Source of the DNA: Bacteroidota bacterium
GTDB lineage: Bacteria > Bacteroidota > Ignavibacteria > Kryptoniales > JAKASW01
Assembly: GCA_021789755.1 (NCBI GenBank)
Contig: JAJYJD010000016.1
Span: 1 to 25,405 of the forward strand
Direction of reading: 5' to 3'
DNA: 25,405 nt
In this document: piece by piece, positions 9,301 to 17,221 of the stretch
Layout: each line of letters begins with the position of its first letter
Position numbering within the stretch: position 1 is the first letter of the stretch
Translations under genes and position numbers: made by a program
Notes under the pieces: generated by a model
Database searches by the model: none
What the model saw: only the letters and a program-made list of their open reading frames with translations
Told to the model about the DNA's origin: nothing

Positions 9301-9536
9301 GACGCGTCCTGAGTGAATGTGGTGATGTTGTTCTTGATGATGTTGATGGATGGAATAAAGACATCCAGATTACCGTTCCCATACAGGTCTGCCCATGCAA
9401 AGCCGCCGTTTGCGGCGCCTGCTGCTGGAGAGAATGACGGTCCGGCAGAGAACGTCACTTCCTGCGCGTGGGAAGTGCTCAATCCCAGCAAGAGCAAGAA
9501 TACTCCTGCTGCGGATAAACGTACAAAGGTTTTCAT
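6336..9536 (-). CDS. T9SS-secreted FG-GAP/VCBS repeat, ASPIC/UnbV and fibronectin-III protein
   Basis: This is a 1066-residue surface or secreted protein with a signal peptide (about 1-24, cleavage after SHAQ). Residues about 45-460 hold at least six FG-GAP/VCBS-type repeats with a calcium-binding DxNxDGxxD pattern, near residues 50, 97, 228, 329, 396 and 446; these normally form a beta-propeller. An ASPIC/UnbV domain follows (about 470-570, with IGAKFTVWTGG and VDVRWPDGTTQ). Four fibronectin-III-like modules then repeat the TYYWRV motif (about 575-960). The end is a type A T9SS sorting domain with NYPNPFNPS and a basic tail (EKMMLLK). A strong GGAGGAG lies just before the ATG. No catalytic motif is visible, so glycan or polymer binding at the cell surface is inferred. 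It lies downstream of the TonB receptor and another T9SS cargo gene, and ends at a clear terminator. Confidence 0.9.
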   Translation of the reverse strand: MKTFVRLSAAGVFLLLLGLSTSHAQEVTFSAGPSFSPAAGAANGGFAWADLYGNGNLDVFIPSINIIKNNITTFTQDASATVNIPLNTNDVGGLLADFNGDGVPDLFTTNGGNPSSGLFYDSAGVFVQATGTGDLATAGPTGEVFQGAAAAPIDHTNYLSIAYPGTFTGIAGGNQAAPVAPNGGVWLLKGGPTGFTDVGKGASAGNLAIDTSLSFESWDVRFFDANNDGYEDLLMPSFRNGFSKVDTGSSGARKGCVLFMNDGTGHFYVPTSATLPGNPTIYAIDSVVLNAAGTADSIKYASIHPDTGIIVDDTVRHFAAIGEQWGDLNNDGIPDLILDGLNGNDNVDGNGKIVPIVILYGKGDGTFTYKWDGVHVVANNGITQDGHQRAISIGDYNNDGLPDIYTVGVFGTQWLYRNNGDGTFTNEAPTDAVGQGGARAGAFVDYNNDGFLDLFTYTGGTTTLQVNNKNANHWVGFIPIGTGHNKSAIGAKFTVWTGGSQQDRWIAAEGGSAGMGGTLRANFGLGSNTKIDSVDVRWPDGTTQSFNFGAANNTLAVNKYYTIQEGAVVPGAPVTVRPSWAAGDTSLAATDTLKWHPPVLGAGDTTYQVQIASNLSFSSIAKTVSSIPDTSTIVRLGLSTKYYWRVQAFDNQVAGPYSAIDSFRTKVQPCTTTPTQLYPANNEMDVASKATLRVSYVATASTYHFQVRSDSATGFKNTSGFLVNDSTSDFDTTYTIAAALTPSKTYYWRVRGYNPAGSSNWSPVDSFTVMYLPVTPTKVYPAANQANVPVNPLTLKWRHEAGDSNYVVNLWSFTSAGQQLMVDTTRHDTSWTIPSGLNNRFTYYWKVLCFNQGGASAFSAIDSFTSVIEVSNPPITISPKGIGTPVGRRTTFTWNPAVNAQWYHLQVATASDFSGDIVVDTTMIPDTTVEIADTLAASTTYYYRISSINLGGEGAFSGAVVFKTGTGVTGVRYEPGAVPKDYALYQNYPNPFNPSTVVQYDLPKVSNVSLKVYDVLGREVATLVNAKQAAGSYQVTFNMDRYASGIYFVRLVAGKYVHTEKMMLLK

Positions 9537-9651
9537 ATCTCCTCCACGGTTTTTGTTGACTAGAAATATCCTGCGTCTTTATGGAGTAACAGTTAATTGC
9601 TCGAAGCCGGGTTTTTAAGCCGCTTCGAACCATTTTAAGGAGCGCACACGG

Positions 9652-9714
9652 CTACGAATGCTTTCCCCTCACGATCGCACCACCTCCTTTGGCCGAATGG
9701 TTGCCTATGCAACC
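9652..9714 (-). promoter_or_regulatory. Leader element: hairpin, extended Shine-Dalgarno and mini-ORF
   Basis: In the untranslated stretch before the FG-GAP gene, the minus strand shows a perfect hairpin (GGTTGC, ATAG, GCAACC; 9699-9714). Eight bases later comes AAAGGAGGTG (complement of 9681-9690), a ten-base exact match to the anti-Shine-Dalgarno tail of 16S rRNA. A GTG at 9670-9672 then opens a six-codon frame ending in TAG at 9652-9654. A further hairpin (CGAAGC with GCTTCG) lies around 9604-9627. An extended ribosome-binding site before such a short frame suggests a leader peptide or a structured regulatory RNA. I do not recognise a known riboswitch class. Confidence 0.35.
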
Positions 9715-9719
9715 GGGTA

Positions 9720-9764
9720 ACTGCGACTCACTGTTCCTTGAGATAGCTGCAAGTGAGTCGCAGT
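9720..9764. repeat. 13-bp perfect inverted repeat (strong hairpin) between T9SS cargo genes
   Basis: ACTGCGACTCACT (9720-9732) and AGTGAGTCGCAGT (9752-9764) are exact reverse complements separated by 19 bases. On the minus strand the stem begins 25 bases after the stop of the beta-helix gene. Neither side has a T-run, so it is not a standard intrinsic terminator. It may be an RNA 3'-end stabiliser or processing site, a factor-dependent terminator, or a dimer binding site in DNA. Confidence 0.7.
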
Positions 9765-9789
9765 CATCGTGATTGCACGGTGAAGTAAT

Positions 9790-11640
9790 TTATTTGATTA
9801 ACATGAGCTTCCTGGTTATGGACACGCTTCCGGCTTGCAACCTATAGAAGTAAACTCCGCTGGCAAACCTGCTTCCGTCGAATGTCGCGGTATAATTCCC
9901 GGCCCGTTGTACACCAGAGAAGAGCGTTGCTACTTCCTGTCCCAGAATGTTATACACCTTCAGAGTCACGAAGCCGTTCCTCGGTACGGAATATTCAACC
10001 TGGGTCGTCGGGTTGAACGGGTTCGGGTAGTTCTGAGAAAGATTATAGGCAGCAGGAACCGTTGCTCTTTCTTCCTTCACGCCGGTGATATTCCCGGTAT
10101 TGAGCCAGGAGGTGATTTTGGCATGCTCCGCCGCAGATTGTGCCAGCCACGGAGTGTACTCGTTCGTTGACGAATATTGCCCCCACCAGTGATAGAGATC
10201 CCCAAGCGGGAAGCCGCCCATACCAGCGGTCATCAACGTGGAGTTCGTGTAAGACAGATCCTCGTTCATCGGCCAGACCTGCTGAACATCCGACGCCGGG
10301 TCGTAAGCCCAACTAACGTTTGCTCCCGTAATCCATCTGCCAAGGCAGAAGCTCTTGATGCTGTCGATGTTGGTGGGGGGCAAAATGAAGCCGGGATTCG
10401 CATTCGGGTCATACTCACCCCGAGTAGTATCGATGGTCAAGTTTGCCGGATAAATCTTGACCATGTTGATGTAGGGAAATGATTTATGGCCGGCCGAACT
10501 GTCTCCAAAAAACTCTCTGTACGTCTTGCCGCTCATCATCGGCATGAGATAGATCTTGTAGGGCGCAGTAGCAGTGTCGTTGTAGGCGTTGTTAGCCAGA
10601 AAGTTGACGTACCAGCTGTCAAAGCCATAACTGCAGTTGGCGAAAAGTATATGACGCTGCCGCGCAGTTGGGGCGGAGGACGAATCCGTGAAGGGCACCG
10701 TGAACCCGAAGGTCGAAACACTGTCTATGTTTATCGTGCCGCCGACAGGAACCTGGGCGCTCCCGTCCTGAGAAGGTATGTCGCCCTGCAGGAACGAATT
10801 CATGAAAATGCAGTTCGTCACCGACAGGTTCCACCAGTAAGACGACTCCAGCGTGTACATCTGCGTGTTGAGAAAAGTGCAGTGATTGAACGAGACGTAA
10901 TCGGCGTATTCGGGAGATTCCTGCATATAGGCATATCCGCAGTTGGCAATCGTGCAGTTCTCAAAGGAGATACTGTCTGTGTGCCACGTTGTACTCTGAT
11001 ACGTCCACGAAACCGGTCTGCCATAGTACTTATAGTGGGGATCGGTGAAATTCCGGAAATAGCAATTCGTGATTTTGCAATGAAACTGTTTGCACGCTGG
11101 CTCTATAGCTCCACCGCCATTACCTATGGGCATGTAGTCAAAAATGCAGTCGTCGAACACCGCTATTTCGCCTTTGCCGCTCAGGTCTGCGAGGGAATCG
11201 TCCTCTATCACGAGACTGGAGCCAACTTGAGAGCCGGCCGTCGTTCCACACAGTATCCAGACGTTTTTCATCGTGATATCGCCATAGCAGTCAAAGTTAT
11301 ACGTTGTGCTCACGCCGCCGCTGCTCGTCCACACTATTTGAGGCAAGGAGGTCGTCTGGGTATTACCCGGGTCCGGTCCGATAACATAGAGATGCGAATG
11401 CGGAGGGGTCGTGATTGTTCCTGTCAGAATGTAATACCCAAATGGTTGCAGCATGAAGACCGTATTCGACAGGTTATTGGTGTGATTGGCTGAGTCAGCC
11501 TTGATAACGTTGCCGATCGCATTATTGAGGTTCCCTTCGGTACTCGCGGTAAGATCACTAGTGACCACCACGGTATCCGTCTGTGCAAAGAGGGAAATCG
11601 GTAAAGCTGCAAAGAGCAGCGCAATAAAAAGTAGCTTCAT
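9790..11640 (-). CDS. T9SS-secreted right-handed parallel beta-helix protein
   Basis: This is a 616-residue secreted protein. Residues 1-19 form a signal peptide (MKLLFIALLF to SLFA). From about residue 110 to 270 it shows a recurring rung pattern, such as DCIFDY, NCYFRNF, NCTIANC, HCTFLNT and NCIFMNS. This is typical of right-handed parallel beta-helix proteins, the fold of many polysaccharide lyases and hydrolases. About 530-616 is a T9SS sorting domain with NYPNPFNPT, GQEVATL, SGVYFYRL and a basic end (RKLMLIK). AGGAGAGGTGAC sits directly before the ATG. I cannot place it in a named lyase family and see no secure catalytic residues. It may be a xylan or pectin-acting enzyme or a surface glycan binder. 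It lies 141 bases after the TonB receptor gene and 253 bases before the FG-GAP gene. Confidence 0.87.
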   Translation of the reverse strand: MKLLFIALLFAALPISLFAQTDTVVVTSDLTASTEGNLNNAIGNVIKADSANHTNNLSNTVFMLQPFGYYILTGTITTPPHSHLYVIGPDPGNTQTTSLPQIVWTSSGGVSTTYNFDCYGDITMKNVWILCGTTAGSQVGSSLVIEDDSLADLSGKGEIAVFDDCIFDYMPIGNGGGAIEPACKQFHCKITNCYFRNFTDPHYKYYGRPVSWTYQSTTWHTDSISFENCTIANCGYAYMQESPEYADYVSFNHCTFLNTQMYTLESSYWWNLSVTNCIFMNSFLQGDIPSQDGSAQVPVGGTINIDSVSTFGFTVPFTDSSSAPTARQRHILFANCSYGFDSWYVNFLANNAYNDTATAPYKIYLMPMMSGKTYREFFGDSSAGHKSFPYINMVKIYPANLTIDTTRGEYDPNANPGFILPPTNIDSIKSFCLGRWITGANVSWAYDPASDVQQVWPMNEDLSYTNSTLMTAGMGGFPLGDLYHWWGQYSSTNEYTPWLAQSAAEHAKITSWLNTGNITGVKEERATVPAAYNLSQNYPNPFNPTTQVEYSVPRNGFVTLKVYNILGQEVATLFSGVQRAGNYTATFDGSRFASGVYFYRLQAGSVSITRKLMLIK

Positions 11641-11673
11641 GTCACCTCTCCTTTTATGATTGTTTTAAAATCC

Positions 11674-11746
11674 ACCCGAAAATGTTCCGGGTATTATCAG
11701 AAAGAACGCCGCCGTTCAAACAGTTCGAGCATTTCCGTTCGGCGGC
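11674..11746 (-). terminator. Possible terminator hairpins after the TonB receptor gene
   Basis: Two hairpins follow the TonB receptor stop on the minus strand. The first has a 7-bp stem GCCGCCG/CGGCGGC (11708-11714 with 11740-11746) and a 25-base loop, followed by GTTCTTTCT. The second has ACCCG/CGGGT (11674-11678 with 11688-11692), followed by GGATTTT. Neither has a long U-tract, so partial termination or attenuation before the beta-helix gene is more likely than a full stop. Confidence 0.35.
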
Positions 11747-11781
11747 ACTCCATCCCGGCATAATCTTTACACCCATTTTTT

Positions 11782-14700
11782 TCACAGCGTGTATCTGATA
11801 CCCAGGTCCGCAGTAAGACCGTAGTATTGTTCCGAGGTGAATCCGCCGATTGCATTCTCCGTGGAAATATTCGACTCACTGTTGAGGTTGTTTGCGTCCA
11901 AATACAACTGAAGCCCCTTCCACGGCAGCATTTGTCTGGCTGAAGCATCTATGCGGAAGTAGTTGTTGGAATAGCCGTCCTGTTCGGGATATGCACCGAT
12001 GTATGTGACGGAATTTCCCTGGAAAACGAAAGATACCCGGGCTGAAAATCCTTTGTAGTCATAACCGATGTAAGTGTTCAGTATATCATCGGGTTGATAA
12101 ACCAACCGACCGCTCCTGGTACTGTCAATGTATCGCGTTATTACACCTCTGGCAGCTTTGACATCAAAGTATGGATAGGTGGCCTTCGACCAGATGTGAG
12201 TGTAGTTGATGCCGAAGACTATTCCGCTTAAAGGAGCAGGTAAATACCAGAACCTCGTCTCAAAGTCCGCCTCGATTCCTCTCACATAAGCTTTGTAACG
12301 GCTGTTGATAAAGGTGTTCAAAGTTGCACCGGCATCCGCGGGGGTCAGGAAGGGAGCAAATGAATTCAAAGAGTCGAGTCCTGTCAGCCCAAATTTATCG
12401 TAAACGCTCTTGCTGTAGAGCTGGTACGACGTTGAATATGCAAAGTCCGCCACCTCCTTGTAGAAACCACCGATAGATAAAAGGCCCAGGTCATTGCTGT
12501 GAAAAGTAAGCTCCACGTCCTGGTTGTACGCTTGCGCTGGTTTAAGATTAGGGTTGCCTGCCCAGACCTGGTGAGGTGAATCGGCAGAGATATTGAAGTG
12601 CGGCGAAAGCTGTGTATAATCAGGCCTTGCAAGTGTCTGAGTATATGAATAACGCAGGTCTGCCCACTCAACCAAATCATACTTCGCCTGTACCATAGGC
12701 AGCCAGTAATGGTTCTGCGGATAAGCCGTTACTGGGAAATACGGCTGGACCAGCGGGTTGCGTTCATCGAGAAGGTTGAAGGCGTGGTACAGACCCCTTG
12801 TTTCTTCATAACGTGCACCTCCGACAACCATGAAATCCGGACCTAAATCCAGTTCCGACATCAAGTATCCAGCGTAATATTTCTCGATATATTTGTATGT
12901 ATTGGGAAGGTTCTGGTACGCTCCATCGAACCATCCTCCGACAGAATTGTACGCCTGAAGCGACGGGTTCCTGCTTATAAAGTTGATCGCCCAATTCAGA
13001 ATGGCCGGGTCTGCAGCCCAGTATACGCCTCCAAATTTGTTACTTAAGAAACTGCTCAGAAGTTTTGAGTCAGTTGAAGTAAAGTTAGACGCCTGTAATT
13101 GGCCGGTACTTGCGAACTTCAGATTAGGATAGTACGCTAAGAGAGAATCCACGACCTGGGCATTTATGTCGGTGTTGCCCGCGCTCCCGCGGTTTATCGA
13201 AATGTACGGAGTGCTCTGCGCGTTGGTATGATAATTATACCTGTATTCGCCGCCGAACTTGAAGAAACCGGAGATGAATGAACCGACATTCAGCGGAATC
13301 TTGAAATCGCCTTTGTAGACCTGATCGTTCTCGTGATAATCGGAGCTGAACAGACTCGTCGATCCCAATAAGGTCGTAGTATCCGGACCGTAGTTGACAA
13401 AATGCGTCATGTCTTCAGGGACTACATTTGTGTCGCCGGTAACGGAATTTGTGAGGGCGTTGTTCTGGAAGAATGTGTAATATGGCTCGCTCGGCACATG
13501 GTTTCTCGAATAAGTGTTGGCCGCCTCGATGTCCACGGACATAAACCCGAAGTCGTTCGTGAACTCCAGAGAGTTGACCGCAAGATCTGTGGTGGTAATT
13601 CCTCCCTTATATGAAAAATCTATATCGTGGTTTATGCTATTGTAATTCAATGTGGTATTGTAGTCGCTCGCATTCGAGTTCAGCCTGCTGAACATATTGA
13701 CCGATTTGATTGAGCCGGAAGGGAGCCTGTAGTCAAGGATCAGATTACCGCCGTATCGCTGCCTTGTCTCTACATGACGATCAAGTGTCACGCTGGTCAC
13801 ACGGACAGGCCGATACCCGGAGGGATCCAGGTATGAAGCCGCGGTTTGGTAATTCGCATTCATGTTATCTGCGCTGCGATCGTACTGTTCCGCGTCTCCA
13901 AGCGCGTAGATCCCCAGTTTTTCGTTGAAAAACCGATCACTCACAGATACCACTGCACGATAATTACCATAGGTGTTGCTCTTTTGGGTATAGCCGGACT
14001 GCCACAACGCATCTCCATGAAGTCCGGAGGGAGCTTCTCTCAAAACCATGTTCACGTAACCACCAATGGCGTTTGCCTCCATGTCGGGAGTAAGCGTCTT
14101 ATAAACTTCTATCGTTTTAATCATGTAAGGAGTTACCATGGTGAGGTCGACACTTCTGTCATCGCTTACCGTACCGCTCGGGGTGAGGCCCTCGATAGAA
14201 GTTGCACCTATCTGGTTGCTTCCCGTTGAGGCGAGCGTAATTCCACCGACTGCGACTTCATTGTACTGAGGAGCCAGACCCCTTATCACGACCTTATCCG
14301 CCTCGCCGGAACTCTGGAGAACCGAGACCCCGGGCAAGCGGCTTATCGCCTGCGCCGCGTTAAAATCCGGCAGCTGCTGAATCTTCGCACTCGAGACAAC
14401 ATCGACGATCTTGTTTGAGGCAAGCTGCTGGTTGATGGCCTGTATCTGGCCCTGTGCCTGCGCGGTCACGACGACTGTTTTTCCCTGCACCGCCGTCGCC
14501 TCAAGATAGAAATCCTTTTCGAGAGTCTGGTTGTCGGGGACGTCCACTGTCTCGCTCGTCGAATGATACCCCACGTATGAGACGACTATTGTCTGTTCAC
14601 CGGACGGCACGTTGTGGATGATGAAATATCCGTTCAGATCCGTCGAAGCTCCGACACTCGTTCCTTTTATAAGGACGGTGGCACCGGGCAGCGCGTCTTT

Positions 14701-14871
14701 GGTTTGCTTGTCTAATGCCCTGCCTTTGATAGTACCTTCTGCAAGCAGCGTCCCGGTCATCAGGAACAAAAGCATTCCTGCCATCGCAAGTTCATTTAAC
14801 CTTGAGGCAAACACCGCATCGATGCCGAGCAAGTGTCTCGATTCTGCGGACGACCTAATAGAAACTTTCAC
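11782..14871 (-). CDS. TonB-dependent receptor with N-terminal carboxypeptidase-regulatory-like domain
   Basis: This is a 1029-residue outer-membrane receptor for energy-driven import of large substrates, here probably xylo-oligosaccharides. Seen in order: a long N-terminal leader with a hydrophobic stretch (about 29-44, ending LLA); a carboxypeptidase-regulatory-like domain (about 45-130, with IKGRALDKQTKDALPGATV and DLNGYFII); a TonB-box-like TVVVTAQ (about 132); a plug domain (about 150-280, with AISRLPGVSV, VVIRGLAPQYNEV and GGYVNMVLREAP); then a long beta-barrel rich in alternating aromatics. The start is a GTG at 14869-14871, supported by AAGGAG 9 bases upstream. No SusD-like gene is adjacent, and the length and plug sequence fit a Caulobacter-style carbohydrate receptor as well as a SusC. 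The GPH transporter gene lies 140 bases upstream and two T9SS cargo genes lie downstream. Confidence 0.93.
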   Translation of the reverse strand: MKVSIRSSAESRHLLGIDAVFASRLNELAMAGMLLFLMTGTLLAEGTIKGRALDKQTKDALPGATVLIKGTSVGASTDLNGYFIIHNVPSGEQTIVVSYVGYHSTSETVDVPDNQTLEKDFYLEATAVQGKTVVVTAQAQGQIQAINQQLASNKIVDVVSSAKIQQLPDFNAAQAISRLPGVSVLQSSGEADKVVIRGLAPQYNEVAVGGITLASTGSNQIGATSIEGLTPSGTVSDDRSVDLTMVTPYMIKTIEVYKTLTPDMEANAIGGYVNMVLREAPSGLHGDALWQSGYTQKSNTYGNYRAVVSVSDRFFNEKLGIYALGDAEQYDRSADNMNANYQTAASYLDPSGYRPVRVTSVTLDRHVETRQRYGGNLILDYRLPSGSIKSVNMFSRLNSNASDYNTTLNYNSINHDIDFSYKGGITTTDLAVNSLEFTNDFGFMSVDIEAANTYSRNHVPSEPYYTFFQNNALTNSVTGDTNVVPEDMTHFVNYGPDTTTLLGSTSLFSSDYHENDQVYKGDFKIPLNVGSFISGFFKFGGEYRYNYHTNAQSTPYISINRGSAGNTDINAQVVDSLLAYYPNLKFASTGQLQASNFTSTDSKLLSSFLSNKFGGVYWAADPAILNWAINFISRNPSLQAYNSVGGWFDGAYQNLPNTYKYIEKYYAGYLMSELDLGPDFMVVGGARYEETRGLYHAFNLLDERNPLVQPYFPVTAYPQNHYWLPMVQAKYDLVEWADLRYSYTQTLARPDYTQLSPHFNISADSPHQVWAGNPNLKPAQAYNQDVELTFHSNDLGLLSIGGFYKEVADFAYSTSYQLYSKSVYDKFGLTGLDSLNSFAPFLTPADAGATLNTFINSRYKAYVRGIEADFETRFWYLPAPLSGIVFGINYTHIWSKATYPYFDVKAARGVITRYIDSTRSGRLVYQPDDILNTYIGYDYKGFSARVSFVFQGNSVTYIGAYPEQDGYSNNYFRIDASARQMLPWKGLQLYLDANNLNSESNISTENAIGGFTSEQYYGLTADLGIRYTL

Positions 14872-15011
14872 GGGAACATCTCCTTGTTTTGCTTTGTGCT
14901 TCCTTCGTCAGGTTTTCAACTCGAACATCATCCAGCATCGGATCCTGTCGTAATTAACCGTCTCATATGACAGCAAATCGATATCTTCGCGACCTGCCGG
15001 CTACGTCTTCC

Positions 15012-16499
15012 TCAGCTGTATTCAAAACTCCTCCTCCGTTCCGCCAATTCATCCTGGATCCGGAGATTGAGGTTCTTATCTATCCCGTAGAACAGGATCG
15101 CCACGACGCCGGCAAGAAAAGTCAACGCGGGATAAATACTGGCGGCCATACGGATACCGAAGATCGCATGACCGGTTTGCACGCCGTTGGGAACATAGTC
15201 GTAAGCTGCCAGGATCCAGCCGCAAATTGCACCTCCAAGACCGAGTCCTGCCTTCAGACCGAAGACAATTCCTGCGAACACGAGGCCCGTCGCCCGTCGT
15301 TTCGTCCTCCATTCCGAATAATCGGCTACATCTGCCATCATGGCCCACAGAAGAGGAATGGTCGGACCGTACGCAAGCGATTTGAGAATGTTCAGAAGAA
15401 ACGCTGTCCCCACCGCCTGTGCCGGCAACACGATGAACAACGAGGTAAACACAGTCGTGAAGAAGAGGCCGACGGTAAAAACAACTTTCTTTCCGAACCG
15501 GGCTGCAAGCGCTGTGGAAGCAAGAACACCCAGAATCGTTACGAACTGGCCGGCCATATTGAACAGGCTGAAGCCTACCGAAGAAACGTTGCTCGCATCC
15601 TTGCCGACGATGAGTCCAAAGGTGTTCAGTATCCCATACCAGAAGCCGCCGTTTCCAGAACTGATCCGTCCCAGGCCTAATGACTTGAGGAAGTCGAACA
15701 GCGCGTTCTTATCAACATAGTAAGTGAAATAGTAGAACATCCCGCTTCCCCACATGGCGAGAGTTATAAAGATAAATAGGGTGGCGATGAACATCGAAAC
15801 CCACGGACCTGTCTTCAAAAGGCCGAGCAAATCCTTCCGCGGAGAAGACTCCTGCTTCGGATCCGGTTTGATGCGCTCCTTGACGCTCAGAAATGTAATG
15901 ACGAAGAATACGATGCAAATGACCGCAAAGATACCGATCGTCGTGGTCCATCCACTCTGGACGTTTCCGCTGCCGAATTTATCAACCAGCGGCAGCGTCA
16001 GACCCTGTACGAGAAACGCCACGGCCATCGAAAAAAAGAATCGGAAGGAAGAAAGCGACGTTCTCTCGTTCACGTCTCCGGTAATCACTCCGTTGAGGGC
16101 GGAATAGGGAGTGTTGTTGACCGAATAAACGGTCATCAGAAGGATATAAGTGATGTATGCGTATATGAGCTTTCCGGTCGCGCCGAAATGGGGAGTTGTA
16201 AATGCCAGAACGAAAATCACTGCGAAGGGAATCGCCGACCATAAGACCCACGGTCGGAATTTTCCCCATCTCGTGTCTGTACGGTCTGCGATCACTCCCA
16301 TAAAGGGGTCGAACATGGCGTCCCAAAACCGGCCGACAAGAAGCAGAATTCCCGCCGCCGTGGCGGTGATGCCGAAGACGTCCGTGTAAAATGGGAGCTG
16401 GAAGATCAGCATTGTTTGAAAGACGAAGTTCGCCGCGCCGTCGCCGACACCGTACCCGATCTTTTCCCTTACCGACAGTTTTTCAACGCTGGCTTGCAA
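15012..16499 (-). CDS. GPH-family sugar:cation symporter (xyloside/oligosaccharide type)
   Basis: This is a 495-residue, about 12-helix inner-membrane protein of the glycoside-pentoside-hexuronide:cation symporter family (MelB, XynP/XynB, XylP relatives). Family signatures are the N-terminal EKIGYGVGDGAANF, FDPFMGVIADRTDTRWGKFRPW in the first cytoplasmic loop, and the second-half YGPTIPLLWAMMADVADYSEW. It would bring xylosides or short xylo-oligosaccharides, or glucuronides, into the cytoplasm with H+ or Na+. The start is a TTG at 16497-16499: GGAGGCGG lies 8 bases upstream, and the family-typical N-terminus begins at once (MQASVEKLSVREKI). It heads the block containing the TonB receptor and, with a long leader, follows the promoter at 17222-17250. 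Substrate assignment rests on its neighbours; melibiose-type substrates cannot be excluded. Confidence 0.92.
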   Translation of the reverse strand: MQASVEKLSVREKIGYGVGDGAANFVFQTMLIFQLPFYTDVFGITATAAGILLLVGRFWDAMFDPFMGVIADRTDTRWGKFRPWVLWSAIPFAVIFVLAFTTPHFGATGKLIYAYITYILLMTVYSVNNTPYSALNGVITGDVNERTSLSSFRFFFSMAVAFLVQGLTLPLVDKFGSGNVQSGWTTTIGIFAVICIVFFVITFLSVKERIKPDPKQESSPRKDLLGLLKTGPWVSMFIATLFIFITLAMWGSGMFYYFTYYVDKNALFDFLKSLGLGRISSGNGGFWYGILNTFGLIVGKDASNVSSVGFSLFNMAGQFVTILGVLASTALAARFGKKVVFTVGLFFTTVFTSLFIVLPAQAVGTAFLLNILKSLAYGPTIPLLWAMMADVADYSEWRTKRRATGLVFAGIVFGLKAGLGLGGAICGWILAAYDYVPNGVQTGHAIFGIRMAASIYPALTFLAGVVAILFYGIDKNLNLRIQDELAERRRSFEYS

Positions 16500-16953
16500 G
16501 GGTACCGCCTCCGGGTTTATGATTTGGAGTGAGTCTGTCTTTTCCTCTGCCGCGAAGTCTTTCGCGGAGATCGCCGAGGATAACGGGATCTTCAGTCGAC
16601 AGCATTGTTATCGGAATCGTGTCGTCATGACACGAAAAATCTCCGGATTGTCCCGCCATACGTTTGCTTTCGCCGCTCGGAGCAGCCCCAGCCGAAACGG
16701 ACGCAACGCAATTACACTTGCGGTTCGGCATACTGCCTGCCGCATTTACTGCACTTCCCGTTTGATTGATAAGATAACCCTGAGCTATCTGGAGCAGCCG
16801 CCATTCTGACGGTGTGAGACAGCCACACGTCAAACCTGAAACACGCAAACCGCCGTCGGCATCGAGGCCGACCTGACCTGTTGAACCGCACAGATGCGGG
16901 TTCCGCACCCCATTAGAGAGCACCACGATCTCTCGCGCCACGATGCCGGGCAT
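16483..16953 (-). CDS. Uncertain 156-codon ORF, no recognised family
   Basis: The frame opens with an ATG at 16951-16953 that has GAGGGAGAAG about 8 bases upstream, and ends in TGA overlapping the first 17 bases of the GPH transporter gene. It lies between a consensus promoter and that gene, which would fit a translationally coupled first cistron. Against it: I recognise no domain, the residue make-up is unremarkable with five scattered Cys, there is no signal peptide or membrane helix, and a comparable frame is open on the other strand. It may be a chance frame inside a long untranslated leader. Confidence 0.22.
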   Translation of the reverse strand: MPGIVAREIVVLSNGVRNPHLCGSTGQVGLDADGGLRVSGLTCGCLTPSEWRLLQIAQGYLINQTGSAVNAAGSMPNRKCNCVASVSAGAAPSGESKRMAGQSGDFSCHDDTIPITMLSTEDPVILGDLRERLRGRGKDRLTPNHKPGGGTLASQR

Positions 16954-17196
16954 TTGAGCTTCTCCCTCTTCGATAATTGTCTGGTTCAGTGAATCGGCAA
17001 CACAAATACGTTCGTACTTCTAACCGAGCATCACCACCTATATCATCAATTCAGCATCACATCTTCTCTTGCGGTCTCAAAGGCGTCTGTAGATGCGATC
17101 TCAAACAAATTCACCGGGCGCGTTACTGGAGTTTCCGTGTCCTCACTCAGCCGCTCTTGCCCGTAAAAAGCATCTCGCCTCAAACTTACTTTATCA

Positions 17197-17219
17197 GTTC
17201 AATAGAAATTGAACCGGTT
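17197..17219. promoter_or_regulatory. Candidate operator: two overlapping palindromes
   Basis: GTTCAAT-AGAA-ATTGAAC (17197-17214) is a perfect 7-bp inverted repeat. The self-complementary AACCGGTT (17212-17219) overlaps its end. Both lie just downstream of the -10 box, over the expected transcription start. AACCGGTT resembles the central core of LacI-family operators (family knowledge). Repression by binding over the start site is inferred. No regulator gene is present in the window. Confidence 0.5.
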
Positions 17220-17221
17220 TA

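Noticed and set aside
10486..11493. A 335-codon plus-strand open frame opposite the beta-helix protein
   Set aside because: It is antisense to a gene with a strong ribosome site, signal peptide and T9SS tail; its own translation shows no family.
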